DNA of 7,764 nucleotides from CAZPZZ01 sp964591245. GTDB lineage: Bacteria; Acidobacteriota; Vicinamibacteria; Vicinamibacterales; UBA8438. The notes below the pieces were generated by a model that saw only the letters and a list, made by a program, of their open reading frames with translations, was not told where the DNA came from and did no database searches. Shown here in pieces: positions 1-7,485 of this stretch. Every line of letters begins with the position of its first letter. The stretch's first letter is position 1. Both the position numbers and the translations under genes were made by a program. Where the stretch lies: the NCBI GenBank assembly GCA_964591245.1, contig CAZPZZ010000172.1, positions 1 through 7,764 of the forward strand. Direction: 5' to 3'.

Positions 1-2320
1 CGTCTTGGGTAATCTGAAACGGTACGTCAAGCCGTTCGAATTCTTTGTTCGTGATCAGCGTGAGATTCGATCCGTCTGCAAATTGGAAGCCGATCATGTG
101 GTGAATCATGCGCGTCAACAATCGATTCTGCTGATCGGTCGTGTACTCCACGTTCATCATCGGGTCCATCGACCGGATACCCCAACGGCCCGGACGCGGA
201 TTCCACTGTCCGTGCAATTTAGAGCGCCGGATCCCGATCCGCGGCACAAAACCCACCTCTGCGTTGAATCCGTCCTGAATGTCGGTGTACTCGCTATAGA
301 TCCGGGCCCCGGGGCTCAACCACATCACCATCATGTGCCCCATCATGTCGTCGCGGTCCACGTCGGGTGATTCCGTCTTCGCGACGAACCCGGTGATTGA
401 CAAAAACGGATGCGGCGTCAGTGATGTGTCAACGGCAAAGGTTCGGTTGAAATGCGCGGCGCCAACGGCTTCCTTGTTAACGACGATGCCACCAATTTTG
501 GAGCGCGCAAAGATGTCTCGACTATAGCGAGCGACGAAGAAGTTCTCGCCCGGCCTGGCTCCGATTTCCTGCGTCTGAATGTTCAGGACGGCGACATTGT
601 GTCGCTGAACTTTTCCCGTGAGCCGGGTCCCTCCGAGGATCGGCACCGGCCGTCCTCCGGCCAGCCCGACGCGCCGGGTGAAAAAGAGATCGGCCACCCG
701 TCCAAAGGCCTGCTGCGATTTCACGCTGAACATACCGGCGTTTTCGAGAAAGAAATCCCGTTTCTCTGGAAAGAACAGGGGAAACCGCGTCAGATTGACC
801 TGCTGCTCATCGACTTCGACCTGTGCAAAATCAGTGTTGACGGTGACGTCGAGATTGAGTCCAGCGGCAATCCCATATTTCACGTCGAGCCCGACATCAT
901 TGAAACCGGAGCCGTCAAACGATGCAGACGCATTGCGGTCCTGGCGGCCACCGGCCAGGACGTACGGAGTCACGCGCAGGTCCATTCCGCGGTCGACTCC
1001 CGCGAGACCGGTCATGGTCCCGGCAAGGCTGACGCGCGTCAGGTTGTACCCTTTCGGAATCGGCGCCCAGTAGACCTGTTCATTCTTGCGCCGGATATTG
1101 CGCATGAAATTGACACCCCACACCTGCTGGTCAGTCTTGGGAAATCGCATCGTGACCATCGGCACCGCGATCTCCGCGAACCACCCCTCGTCGGTGCGCC
1201 GGGTAGCAACATTCCAGACACCATCCCAGTCGATATTGATATTCGAATTGCTGGAATTGAAACTACTGTATCCGCCTTCCCCCTCTTCGGAGATCTGTTG
1301 CTCCAACCTGGCCCCAAGGGGACTGGTCACGAACATGTACCCGGAACGGGAGTCGTTGAACGTATCAATAATGATCTGAAAATTATCCTCATCCAGCAGC
1401 TGACGAGAGTCGCGTCGCATCTCGGTGGCAATGATTCCCGTGGGCTCGGAATCATAGGCCTCGACGCCGACGTAGAGCATTTCAGCGTCGTACATCAGAC
1501 GCACTACCGTCCGTTCAGTGGCCGGGTCGCCTTCTGCGGGTTCCTGTTGAATGAAGTCGTCAATCACGGCCGCGTTCTGCCAGGCGGCTTCGTCGAGCGC
1601 ACCATCGAGAGACGGTTGCTGCGCGGTTCGTGTGGGCTCGACGGCATATCTCCCGGCGGGACGCTCCGATGCCCCTCCCCCCTCGACGGCTCCCTGCAGA
1701 GCGAGCAATGAGGCACTGACCGGAGCGAGAGCAGGCACGTCAGTCGAATCGGCGTCGCCGGGGATGGCGCCCCCCGGGGCGCTTACCTCTACCCCACCGG
1801 GATCTCCCACCAGTTCAGCCGGGAGACGCTGAGCCAGCCTCCCATCAACCTGCCGCAACCTCTGGAGAATCTGGCCCACCAGTTCGTCCTGAAGCGCGAA
1901 CAGGGCGTCGATCGTCCCGTTGACAATGACGGCTGGCACGATGACCGCCGGATCATCACTCATGATCCGAGCCGTGATCCTCAAACGATTCGCCACCCGC
2001 TGATACGCGCCATTGACCCGATACCCTGGCGGGTCCGCCGTCCGACGGTCAACCTCACGCAGCACCTGGAGCCCTCCAGCCGCCTCCATGCCGGTCGCAA
2101 TCGACTCGGCAATTCCCGCCCCGATCCAATGATCGCCGGACGCTCCCGAGAGGTTGCGGAACGGAAGTACCGCAACGGTGGACAGACGGTCGCTCGCCAG
2201 TTGCACCTGAGCGCCAGATAACATCTGACTGGCAGACAGGACCACCTGGGTCGACGTCCAGACCCACAATCCCGCGACCAACGTGACCGCCATCGGGGCG
2301 ATTTCGACAGGTCTCTGCAC
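1..2320 (-). CDS. TolB-like/CBM9-like/DUF5916 outer-membrane protein, copy B (3' end outside window)
   Basis: Seen: one uninterrupted minus-strand frame of 773 codons from a GTG at 2320 to the window edge, with no stop, so the C-terminus is missing. Residues 1-31 look like a signal peptide. Residues 48-155 match the TolB-like N-terminal domain (VAVLPF at 49-54, GAGIAE at 67-72, RITAR at 114-118, LQD at 143-145). After a low-complexity linker (about 170-225), a CBM9-like domain starts at PSLDGALDEAAW (236-247) and runs to about 420. From about 450 the DUF5916 region follows, with NTDFAQVEVDEQQVNLTRF from 495 and FFPEKR at 516-521. The family is known as predicted outer-membrane beta-barrels of unproven function. 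The start was chosen because GAGGTG lies 6 bases upstream; ATG at codon 10 is the alternative. A Ser/Asn-rich stretch at 350-362 and Met/His clusters at 659-666 and 737-742 are absent from copy A. It lies 283 bases after copy A on the same strand. Family call firm; role unknown. Confidence 0.9.
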   Translation of the reverse strand, partial: MQRPVEIAPMAVTLVAGLWVWTSTQVVLSASQMLSGAQVQLASDRLSTVAVLPFRNLSGASGDHWIGAGIAESIATGMEAAGGLQVLREVDRRTADPPGYRVNGAYQRVANRLRITARIMSDDPAVIVPAVIVNGTIDALFALQDELVGQILQRLRQVDGRLAQRLPAELVGDPGGVEVSAPGGAIPGDADSTDVPALAPVSASLLALQGAVEGGGASERPAGRYAVEPTRTAQQPSLDGALDEAAWQNAAVIDDFIQQEPAEGDPATERTVVRLMYDAEMLYVGVEAYDSEPTGIIATEMRRDSRQLLDEDNFQIIIDTFNDSRSGYMFVTSPLGARLEQQISEEGEGGYSSFNSSNSNINIDWDGVWNVATRRTDEGWFAEIAVPMVTMRFPKTDQQVWGVNFMRNIRRKNEQVYWAPIPKGYNLTRVSLAGTMTGLAGVDRGMDLRVTPYVLAGGRQDRNASASFDGSGFNDVGLDVKYGIAAGLNLDVTVNTDFAQVEVDEQQVNLTRFPLFFPEKRDFFLENAGMFSVKSQQAFGRVADLFFTRRVGLAGGRPVPILGGTRLTGKVQRHNVAVLNIQTQEIGARPGENFFVARYSRDIFARSKIGGIVVNKEAVGAAHFNRTFAVDTSLTPHPFLSITGFVAKTESPDVDRDDMMGHMMVMWLSPGARIYSEYTDIQDGFNAEVGFVPRIGIRRSKLHGQWNPRPGRWGIRSMDPMMNVEYTTDQQNRLLTRMIHHMIGFQFADGSNLTLITNKEFERLDVPFQITQD

Positions 2321-2326
2321 GTGAAA

Positions 2327-2332
2327 CACCTC
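2327..2332 (-). promoter_or_regulatory. Shine-Dalgarno site deciding the GTG start of copy B
   Basis: The minus strand reads GAGGTG here, a six-base match to the anti-Shine-Dalgarno complement, followed by six bases and then GTG at 2320. This spacing favours that GTG over the ATG at 2293 and over the GTG that overlaps the site itself (2329-2327). Confidence 0.6.
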
Positions 2333-2603
2333 ACCCGAACCACATCTGACTGACAGGAACAGCGAGATACAAGGCCGTTGTGGTGCGGAGAGGGACAAGA
2401 CAGGAACGCCGCCAACCGCCGAACAGACCAAGACCTACCGTTGAGACGTTTCTCACACTCCGGTCGTTTACCCTCCGGCCGCCGTGAACCGAACGCACAC
2501 GCCTGACCGGATCGGCAGTTACCAGGAACTCGCCTCTGTTCTCAGAGACTGAACGGCCTGTCAAGGACGAGATAGCGCATACCAGTCCGTGCGCACCCGC
2601 CCG
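2333..2603. other. Intergenic gap between the two DUF5916 genes
   Basis: No convincing gene is present. A minus-strand frame of 77 codons (2564-2331) has an arginine-rich, low-complexity product and no Shine-Dalgarno sequence. Two small perfect inverted repeats can be seen: CTCTG-TTCT-CAGAG at 2534-2547 and TGAGA-CGTT-TCTCA at 2442-2455. Neither is followed by a T-run on the minus strand, so neither is a standard intrinsic terminator. A perfect -35 hexamer, TTGACA on the minus strand (2564-2559), has no acceptable -10 at 16-18 bases. The gap may hold the end of the copy A transcript and a promoter for copy B, but I cannot place either. Confidence 0.4.
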
Positions 2604-5414
2604 TCAGTACCGAAACAGGCGATTCACCTTCACGACGAACCCACGGTTGCGCAATTCGGTATAGCGATCTGGCATCAGCGGATCGGTCTCCCGGTCCTCG
2701 GTGTAGACCACAAACAATTCACTACCCGGGGAATATTGCCATCTCAAGCGAAGATTGGCGCTGATGGTGTCACTCGCCGAGTTGTATTGCGTCAAACCAC
2801 TAATAAACATGCGCGGAGTCAGGGTGTAGTTCACCCGGGTGACCAACAGATCTGTTCTGAATTTTCCGACGGGGGTCTCGATCCAGTTAACGGACACACT
2901 CGGCTCAAGAGAGAACTGATCTGTCAGGGCTATCCGCCCACGGCGCATCCCAAACGACCGGATCGTTCCGTTGAAATACTCACCCACACGAACCTGAAAA
3001 GTGCCTACCACCAGGCGTTGCGGCCCCGTGGTGTAACTCGCTTCAAGATCTCGGAAATGATACCCACCCACAGGCAGAGTGACCGTCGGTCCTGGACGGA
3101 AGGGTCGCACGAGAAATTCATAGTTCTCGGCCACATTGACCGTGAATTGGTCCGTATTTGTGAACTCTGCACCAAAGCCGAGCTGTGCCTGGCGGGTCTC
3201 CACGATTCCAGAATCTGCCCCCTCGATGTAATCCAGGCTGCCCTCAAAGCGAAATTGACGCACGGACGCTATCGAGGCCGGCCTTGGGCTGAAACGCCCC
3301 GTCGAGTAGGTCCGCCGGAAATTATCCCGTCGCAGAAAGCCCATCTCCGGTGTGAAATTCTTCTCCACAAGAAGGTGTTCTGCTTGCAAGCCATAGCGAT
3401 CGCCCCCGTAATTGAAACGCCCTTGGTAACTCAGGTTCTCGTCGGAGCGCTCAGGCCCGTCGGTCTTCGCCAGATACGTCACGATCCCGATATTGTCGTA
3501 GAAGGAGAACGTACCATCCGCCCCATAGGTCTGACTTGCCCCGTCACCGACCAGCGACACCGAGCGATTGGTGAACAACGCACCAAGGCTGCTGCGCCGC
3601 AGAACGTCACGCTTGACTCGCCCCACCGTAAAATTCGTCATCTCGTCGGCGCCAACCGCTTTGTCATCGGTATTGATGTTGATGACACCCACATCAAATG
3701 CGCCAATTTTTCCCGTCACGCGCCCACCACCAAGAATAGGCACCACCGAACCACCCGTTAACCCAATCTGCCGGCTATAAAACAGCGTCGGGGCATTCCC
3801 CCCCCCTCCCGGTCCTCCGCCACCGACCCGCCGCAACGCGCTCCCAAACCCACTCACTGAAGCACCACGGGCGAAATCAAAGATGCCACGGCCCTCCAGA
3901 AAGAATTCGCGTTTCTCGGGAAAGAACAGACTAAACCGCGTCAGGTTCACCTGCTGCTCGTCCACCTCGACCTGCGCGAAATCGGTGTTGTACGTGAAAT
4001 CGGCAGTCAGATTCTGGGTAATGCCATACTTCACATCAATGCCAACGTCTCCGTTCCCCACGTTATTTGTCGGGGGATTCGACACCCGGTTCGTACTGAC
4101 CCCTCCGATGGCATAGGGCTTGATTTCGACGTTCCTGCTGCCATCCGGCACCTCGAAACCGACCAGCGTCCCCGACTCAGACACCCGGAACATCGACGCT
4201 CGCCCCAGGGAAATGGGTAACGGGGTCAGAAACGACCGCTCGCCCGTCGCACCCACCCCACGGCGAAACTGGATCCCCCAAATCTGGTCAGGCCCGGGTC
4301 TGAAGCGCAGGGATCTGAATGGAATCTCGATCTCGACGGTCCACCCACCCTCGAAGCGGCCCGTCCTCACATCCCACACCGGGTTCCAGTCCAGGTTTGG
4401 ATTTCCCTCATTCGTAATGGCAAAATCAAAGAAACCGCCAAGCGGATTGATCACGAACCCCGCGGCATTTCGCCGGTCATAGAAGGTATCCAGAGTCACT
4501 GAGAAGTTGTCATTCTGCAAGATCTGAAACGAATCACGACGCATCTCATTCGCAACCCACTGGTCTCGCGGTAATCCACTCCAGAGTCGCGCAGCCACAT
4601 AGAGGTTTTGATCATTGAAGGCCACCCAGGCTTCGGTCTTCTGAGAGGCAGGCGCGCCCTCGTCCGGAAACTGCTGGATAAACCCCGTGATAGCCGGCAC
4701 GACCTCGTATATACCCTCGTCGAGGACGCCGTCGATGTTGATGTCTTCAGTCAAGCGCGTCGCGCGAACCGTGACCCCTCCCTCGGCGTCACGGTTGATG
4801 ACGGCTGGCGCCACCGGTGCAGCGGGGCCGTCAATTACCCCTGGTATGACCGGGACCATCTTGCGGGACACGCGCTCTGGCTCCATCGGGCTGGACGGCC
4901 TCACCGGTAGTGTCGCAGGCCGCGGAGTACGCGAGAGAGCCAACCCCTCGTATCCCAACGCCCGAGCCAAGCCCGGCCCCAACTCCGCCACCAGTCGATC
5001 CTGTAGGGTAAAGAACTCTTCGAGAAGGCCATCAACCGTCAGTGCCCCGAACGTGGTGCCCGCCCCACGTTCGGTCACTCTGGCCGTAATCCGTAATCCA
5101 TCACCCAGGCGCTGATACGCCCCAGACACGGTCCACGGTGCGCCCCCACGGCCGGCCGTCGCATCTCTCGCTTCCCCGTCCGCAACCCGCACGACCAGGT
5201 ACCTGCCGACCTCGCTATCAGTCAACCCAGCGGCCACCGCTTCCGCAATGCCCGCGCCAAACCAGTCCTCTGCCGGCACGCCACGCAGGTTGATGAACGG
5301 CACCACTGTTACCTCACCCGCCGTGATCTCGTTCGTTTGCCCCTCCGCCGGCGAGCACACGGACAATACGAGCAAAACCATCAGCCTTCCCAGGCACCGC
5401 ACATCTGTACTCAT
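2604..5414 (-). CDS. TolB-like/CBM9-like/DUF5916 outer-membrane protein, copy A (complete)
   Basis: Seen: 936 residues, ATG at 5414, TGA ending at 2604. Residues 1-25 form a signal peptide (Arg-containing start, LMVLLVLSV core); cleavage probably falls near AEG-Q at 23-26. C20 does not sit in a good lipobox because a valine precedes it. Residues 35-150 are a TolB-like N-terminal domain (VTVVPF 35-40, GAGIAE 53-58, RITAR 108-112, LQD 137-139). A Pro-rich linker (about 160-205) leads to a CBM9-like beta-sandwich (INIDGVLDE 225-233, to about 390). The DUF5916 region follows, with NTDFAQVEVDEQQVNLTRF from 476 and FFPEKR at 497-502, then alternating strands to the final FRY, an outer-membrane-like aromatic end. 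A glycine-rich insert (530-539) is missing from copy B. CBM9-like domains bind carbohydrate in xylanases, but here no ligand can be assigned. The RBS is GAGAGA, 4 bases upstream. Surface or outer-membrane location is inferred; function is unknown. Confidence 0.93.
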   Translation of the reverse strand: MSTDVRCLGRLMVLLVLSVCSPAEGQTNEITAGEVTVVPFINLRGVPAEDWFGAGIAEAVAAGLTDSEVGRYLVVRVADGEARDATAGRGGAPWTVSGAYQRLGDGLRITARVTERGAGTTFGALTVDGLLEEFFTLQDRLVAELGPGLARALGYEGLALSRTPRPATLPVRPSSPMEPERVSRKMVPVIPGVIDGPAAPVAPAVINRDAEGGVTVRATRLTEDINIDGVLDEGIYEVVPAITGFIQQFPDEGAPASQKTEAWVAFNDQNLYVAARLWSGLPRDQWVANEMRRDSFQILQNDNFSVTLDTFYDRRNAAGFVINPLGGFFDFAITNEGNPNLDWNPVWDVRTGRFEGGWTVEIEIPFRSLRFRPGPDQIWGIQFRRGVGATGERSFLTPLPISLGRASMFRVSESGTLVGFEVPDGSRNVEIKPYAIGGVSTNRVSNPPTNNVGNGDVGIDVKYGITQNLTADFTYNTDFAQVEVDEQQVNLTRFSLFFPEKREFFLEGRGIFDFARGASVSGFGSALRRVGGGGPGGGGNAPTLFYSRQIGLTGGSVVPILGGGRVTGKIGAFDVGVININTDDKAVGADEMTNFTVGRVKRDVLRRSSLGALFTNRSVSLVGDGASQTYGADGTFSFYDNIGIVTYLAKTDGPERSDENLSYQGRFNYGGDRYGLQAEHLLVEKNFTPEMGFLRRDNFRRTYSTGRFSPRPASIASVRQFRFEGSLDYIEGADSGIVETRQAQLGFGAEFTNTDQFTVNVAENYEFLVRPFRPGPTVTLPVGGYHFRDLEASYTTGPQRLVVGTFQVRVGEYFNGTIRSFGMRRGRIALTDQFSLEPSVSVNWIETPVGKFRTDLLVTRVNYTLTPRMFISGLTQYNSASDTISANLRLRWQYSPGSELFVVYTEDRETDPLMPDRYTELRNRGFVVKVNRLFRY
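3798..3806 (-). repeat. Homopolymer of nine G on the coding strand of copy A
   Basis: The plus strand has nine consecutive C, which reads as GGG GGG GGG (three glycines) in copy A, inside the Gly-rich insert at residues 530-539. It is in frame as sequenced. A change of one G would shift the frame upstream of most of the barrel. Runs like this are known slippage sites in surface-protein genes of some bacteria; whether it varies here cannot be seen from one sequence. Confidence 0.85.
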
Positions 5415-5418
5415 CGAT

Positions 5419-5424
5419 TCTCTC
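5419..5424 (-). promoter_or_regulatory. Ribosome binding site of copy A
   Basis: GAGAGA on the minus strand lies four bases upstream of the ATG at 5414. It is a moderate Shine-Dalgarno match at slightly short spacing, and supports this ATG together with the signal peptide that follows it. Confidence 0.45.
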
Positions 5425-5680
5425 GGACAGCCAGAACGACAATACGGGGTTGGCGTTCCCCGTGGCAGTCATCACGTCCAGCACCTTTTGAATTGGAGAG
5501 GCACTCGGTGATGACCGCGCGCCCCGGAAGTGTGAGGATTACCAGCCGCCAGCAGTGTATTGTACCGTGCGGCAGGCATGTATGGATGTCTATTTATTGC
5601 CGTGCAACGTGGCCCCAGGCACGTATCTGTCGATCGGTACCATCTCCACCTCTTCGGCATTTCGCGCCTGCCCCGACCGA
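5425..5680. other. Intergenic gap between MFS gene and copy A, with a possible -10 element
   Basis: No credible gene. The minus strand carries TACAAT (5564-5559), a five-of-six match to a sigma70 -10, but no good -35 at 16-18 bases; TAGACA lies 22 bases upstream. If used, it would give copy A a leader of about 140 bases. Short inverted repeats around 5601-5624 (ACGTG and CACGT arms) are not followed by T-runs. The size of the gap suggests that copy A is at least partly transcribed separately from the transporter, but this is inference. Confidence 0.3.
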
Positions 5681-6901
5681 CTATCGCGACCCGCGGCGGA
5701 TCTCAGGCACCAGCCAGAAGAGAGCCCCTCCGCACCCTGCGGAGAGTGCACACACCGAAAACCCGACGGTATAACTCCCTGTCCAATCGAATAAGACCCC
5801 GGCCCCCAATGTCCCGATTGCTGCACCAAGCCCCTGCCCCAGATTCGACGCACCGTAGATGGACGCCAGGCCTCGGCCCGAAAAAAGCTCGGCCATCAGG
5901 GTCATGATGATGGGGCCACGGGCGCCCGCGGACAACCCAAACGCCAGTACGAATACACCAAGCACGGAAACACTCGGCACGAACTGAAACACCGCCAGGG
6001 CACAAATTCCAATGAGCGTAAGGCTATAGCTCGCGGTGGCGACCACGTGGCGAGGCCAACGATCGGCAGCCAAGCCGGTCAGGGCGATGCCCGCAAAACT
6101 CAACATCCCGGTAACCCCGAAGACCAGCGCGGCACGGGACTCGCCGACTCCTTGCCCCACGAGATACGCCACGACGTGCAAGCTCACGCCAAAGACGGCC
6201 GTGGAGGTCGTCACGAAAATGCCGAACACTCCCCAGAATGCCGTCGTCCGCAGTGCGTCTCGCAGTCGCGGCCCCTCGAGCCCGTCTTTCGCCTCGCGAC
6301 CGCGGGGATTCTCGTGGGCACCAGCCTCGATGCGTCGCCATGGCATCACGGTCGCCAGCAGGAACAGCCCCAGAAACCCCCACGCCGCCAGCTCGTAGCC
6401 ACCGGACCACCCGAGGCGTTCGATGGCAATCTGAGCCCCTGGTGCCAGCAGCAGGGTTCCGAGCCCCTGGCCCGCAAACGCAACGGCCAAGGCCGTACCG
6501 AGACGACGGTCAAACCACCGAGACACCAGGCTCTGTGTCGGAACGAGTCCGACCATCGCCACACCGAGCCCCCCGAGCAACCCCACACAGAGATAGAAGT
6601 GCCATAACGCCACACTGCGACCTGCCCCCGCATACGCCGTCGCCAGAAGGGCGAGGCCGAAGACATAGTTGAAACGCGCGCCGAAACGGTCGAACGCCAT
6701 GCCCGCCAGCACGGAGCCCACGCCAAGGCTAACCATGTAGACCGAGTACACCGACGCGATCGCCGCACGTTCCCACCCAAAATGGGCACTCAAGGGCAAA
6801 AGAAACACGCCGTAGGTCTCGCCCATCCCCCGGCCGAATGCGGTCATCAGCAGACAGAAGACAAGAACACCGACACCGAAGCGAGATTGGCGAAAGACCA
6901 C
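5681..6901 (-). CDS. MFS transporter, monocarboxylate/oxalate-formate-antiporter-like
   Basis: Seen: 406 residues, GTG start at 6901, TAG ending at 5681. The sequence alternates hydrophobic helices and short loops, consistent with 12 membrane segments, with a charged central loop at about 188-216 dividing two six-helix halves. MFS motif A is clear between helices 2 and 3 (GMAFDRFGAR, 67-76), with a degenerate copy in the second half (GLAADRWPRH, 276-285). RWFDRRLGTALAVAFAGQG (128-146) and AELFSGRGLASIYG (337-350) resemble the RWF and ELF-GR-IYG signatures of the MCT/OFA branch. Members move monocarboxylates or similar small organic anions across the inner membrane by proton symport or exchange; the substrate here cannot be read from sequence. 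GAGGGA 9 bases upstream supports the GTG. It is divergent from the small Cys-protein gene and lies upstream of the two DUF5916 genes. Family firm, subfamily moderate. Confidence 0.9.
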   Translation of the reverse strand: MVFRQSRFGVGVLVFCLLMTAFGRGMGETYGVFLLPLSAHFGWERAAIASVYSVYMVSLGVGSVLAGMAFDRFGARFNYVFGLALLATAYAGAGRSVALWHFYLCVGLLGGLGVAMVGLVPTQSLVSRWFDRRLGTALAVAFAGQGLGTLLLAPGAQIAIERLGWSGGYELAAWGFLGLFLLATVMPWRRIEAGAHENPRGREAKDGLEGPRLRDALRTTAFWGVFGIFVTTSTAVFGVSLHVVAYLVGQGVGESRAALVFGVTGMLSFAGIALTGLAADRWPRHVVATASYSLTLIGICALAVFQFVPSVSVLGVFVLAFGLSAGARGPIIMTLMAELFSGRGLASIYGASNLGQGLGAAIGTLGAGVLFDWTGSYTVGFSVCALSAGCGGALFWLVPEIRRGSR

Positions 6902-6910
6902 GTAATGACG

Positions 6911-6916
6911 TCCCTC
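6911..6916 (-). promoter_or_regulatory. Ribosome binding site of the MFS gene
   Basis: GAGGGA on the minus strand, nine bases before the GTG at 6901. This supports the non-ATG start, since no in-frame ATG occurs near the protein start before the hydrophobic first helix (the next Met is residue 19, inside it). Confidence 0.45.
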
Positions 6917-6990
6917 TGTGCTCTGAGACCGCCGCTACGCACACCTGTGCTGAAGAACACGGACGGAAGGAGCCAAACGGTAACCCGTCC

Positions 6991-7017
6991 ATTCTACCCA
7001 AACGGACGACAATGCAA
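6991..7017 (-). promoter_or_regulatory. Weak candidate promoter for the MFS gene
   Basis: On the minus strand TTGCAT (7017-7012) is followed after 15 bases by TAGAAT (6996-6991). Both hexamers match sigma70 consensus at four or five positions, but the spacer is short. It lies about 90 bases upstream of the GTG start and abuts the opposing promoter at 7019-7048, so the two directions could compete or share a regulator. Tentative. Confidence 0.3.
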
Positions 7018-7018
7018 C

Positions 7019-7048
7019 TTGATTCCAGTTTATGAAATCGTCTATAAT
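7019..7048 (+). promoter_or_regulatory. Sigma70-type promoter for the small Cys-protein gene
   Basis: TTGATT (7019-7024), an 18-base spacer, and a perfect TATAAT (7043-7048). The surrounding bases are conspicuously AT-rich for this window. A start of transcription would be expected near 7053-7057, at or within a few bases of the ATG at 7057, leaving no room for a leader or Shine-Dalgarno sequence. Confidence 0.6.
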
Positions 7049-7056
7049 TAAATTTG

Positions 7057-7362
7057 ATGGATGCACGCATTTCTACGCGGAGGTTCTCGCGAACGCCAGC
7101 CAGGTCCTGGGGCGGCTGCGCGATGGTCCTCCTCCTCGCGTGCATCACCACGATCGCCGTTCCATTCCTCTGTTACGCGGAACACGGCGTCGATGAAAAC
7201 TGTGCCGTCTGTCAGCTGAAGACGGAGTCGATGGTGGCGCCAGCCACCTACGAGCTCACCGTTGATGCTGACTGTTCAGGTGCTCTACCCGAACAGCTCT
7301 CCGTCAGGCGCACGAACCGTCCCGGCTCCGTCATTCCCCCACGCGGTCCCCCGCGCGCCTAA
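7057..7362 (+). CDS. Small exported or membrane-anchored CxxC protein with C-terminal RGPP motif
   Basis: Seen: 101 residues from ATG 7057 to TAA 7362; a TTG just before it (7054) and an ATG at 7123 are other possible starts. An Arg-rich N-terminus (R4, R8, R9, R12, R16) precedes a hydrophobic segment at about 22-41, giving a signal peptide or single membrane anchor. Outside it lie H43 and C49-A-V-C52, a CxxC pair, then C73, and a Pro/Arg-rich end with PPRGPP at 94-99. This layout (anchor, His near CxxC, RGPP-like tail) reminds me of DUF2946-like small proteins often encoded near TonB-dependent receptor genes, for which a metal (copper) link has been proposed; this is a weak resemblance by eye, not a family assignment. 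The gene lies 123 bases ahead of a regulatory-domain surface protein gene on the same strand, and could be cotranscribed with it. No Shine-Dalgarno sequence is visible before 7057. Confidence 0.65.
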   Translation: MDARISTRRFSRTPARSWGGCAMVLLLACITTIAVPFLCYAEHGVDENCAVCQLKTESMVAPATYELTVDADCSGALPEQLSVRRTNRPGSVIPPRGPPRA

Positions 7363-7436
7363 CGTATCTCGTCTTTGCGTCGATTCACCGCGAGATCCGT
7401 TCATTTAATCCCGTAATTTAGCGCTTACGCGTTTGG

Positions 7437-7452
7437 TCAGCCTTGCGGCTGA
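7437..7452 (+). terminator. Small hairpin between the Cys-protein gene and the next gene
   Basis: TCAGCC-TTGC-GGCTGA forms a perfect six-base-pair stem with a four-base loop, 33 bases ahead of the ATG at 7486. No T-run follows, so it is a poor intrinsic terminator. It could be a leader structure of the downstream gene or an RNA-processing site. The rest of the gap 7363-7485 holds no clear promoter. Confidence 0.25.
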
Positions 7453-7485
7453 GCCTCTGCGTGTCGTGGCGCCTGAGAGCAGAAC

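Noticed and set aside
452..1711. Plus-strand open frame of 419 codons
   Set aside because: It lies wholly antisense to copy B, whose reading frame shows clear domain homology. The product is low-complexity and rich in Arg, His, Asp and Gly with no recognisable family, as expected of a shadow frame in GC-rich DNA.
2442..2455. Hairpin TGAGA-CGTT-TCTCA as terminator or regulator site
   Set aside because: Only five base pairs, no T-run on the minus strand, and no second copy seen near the other genes; could well be chance.
2536..2564. Promoter for copy B with TTGACA at 2564-2559 (minus)
   Set aside because: The -35 hexamer is perfect, but at 17 bases the -10 would be GAACAG, which matches the consensus at only two positions; spacings of 16 and 18 are no better.
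2589..3761. Plus-strand open frame of 390 codons
   Set aside because: Antisense to the barrel region of copy A. The product has no family features, no signal peptide and no Shine-Dalgarno sequence; the minus-strand frame explains the codon pattern.
5472..5660. Minus-strand 62-codon frame between the MFS gene and copy A
   Set aside because: It lies in the right strand and gap for a small gene, but the product is rich in Arg, Pro and Trp without any pattern, and no convincing ribosome binding site precedes it.
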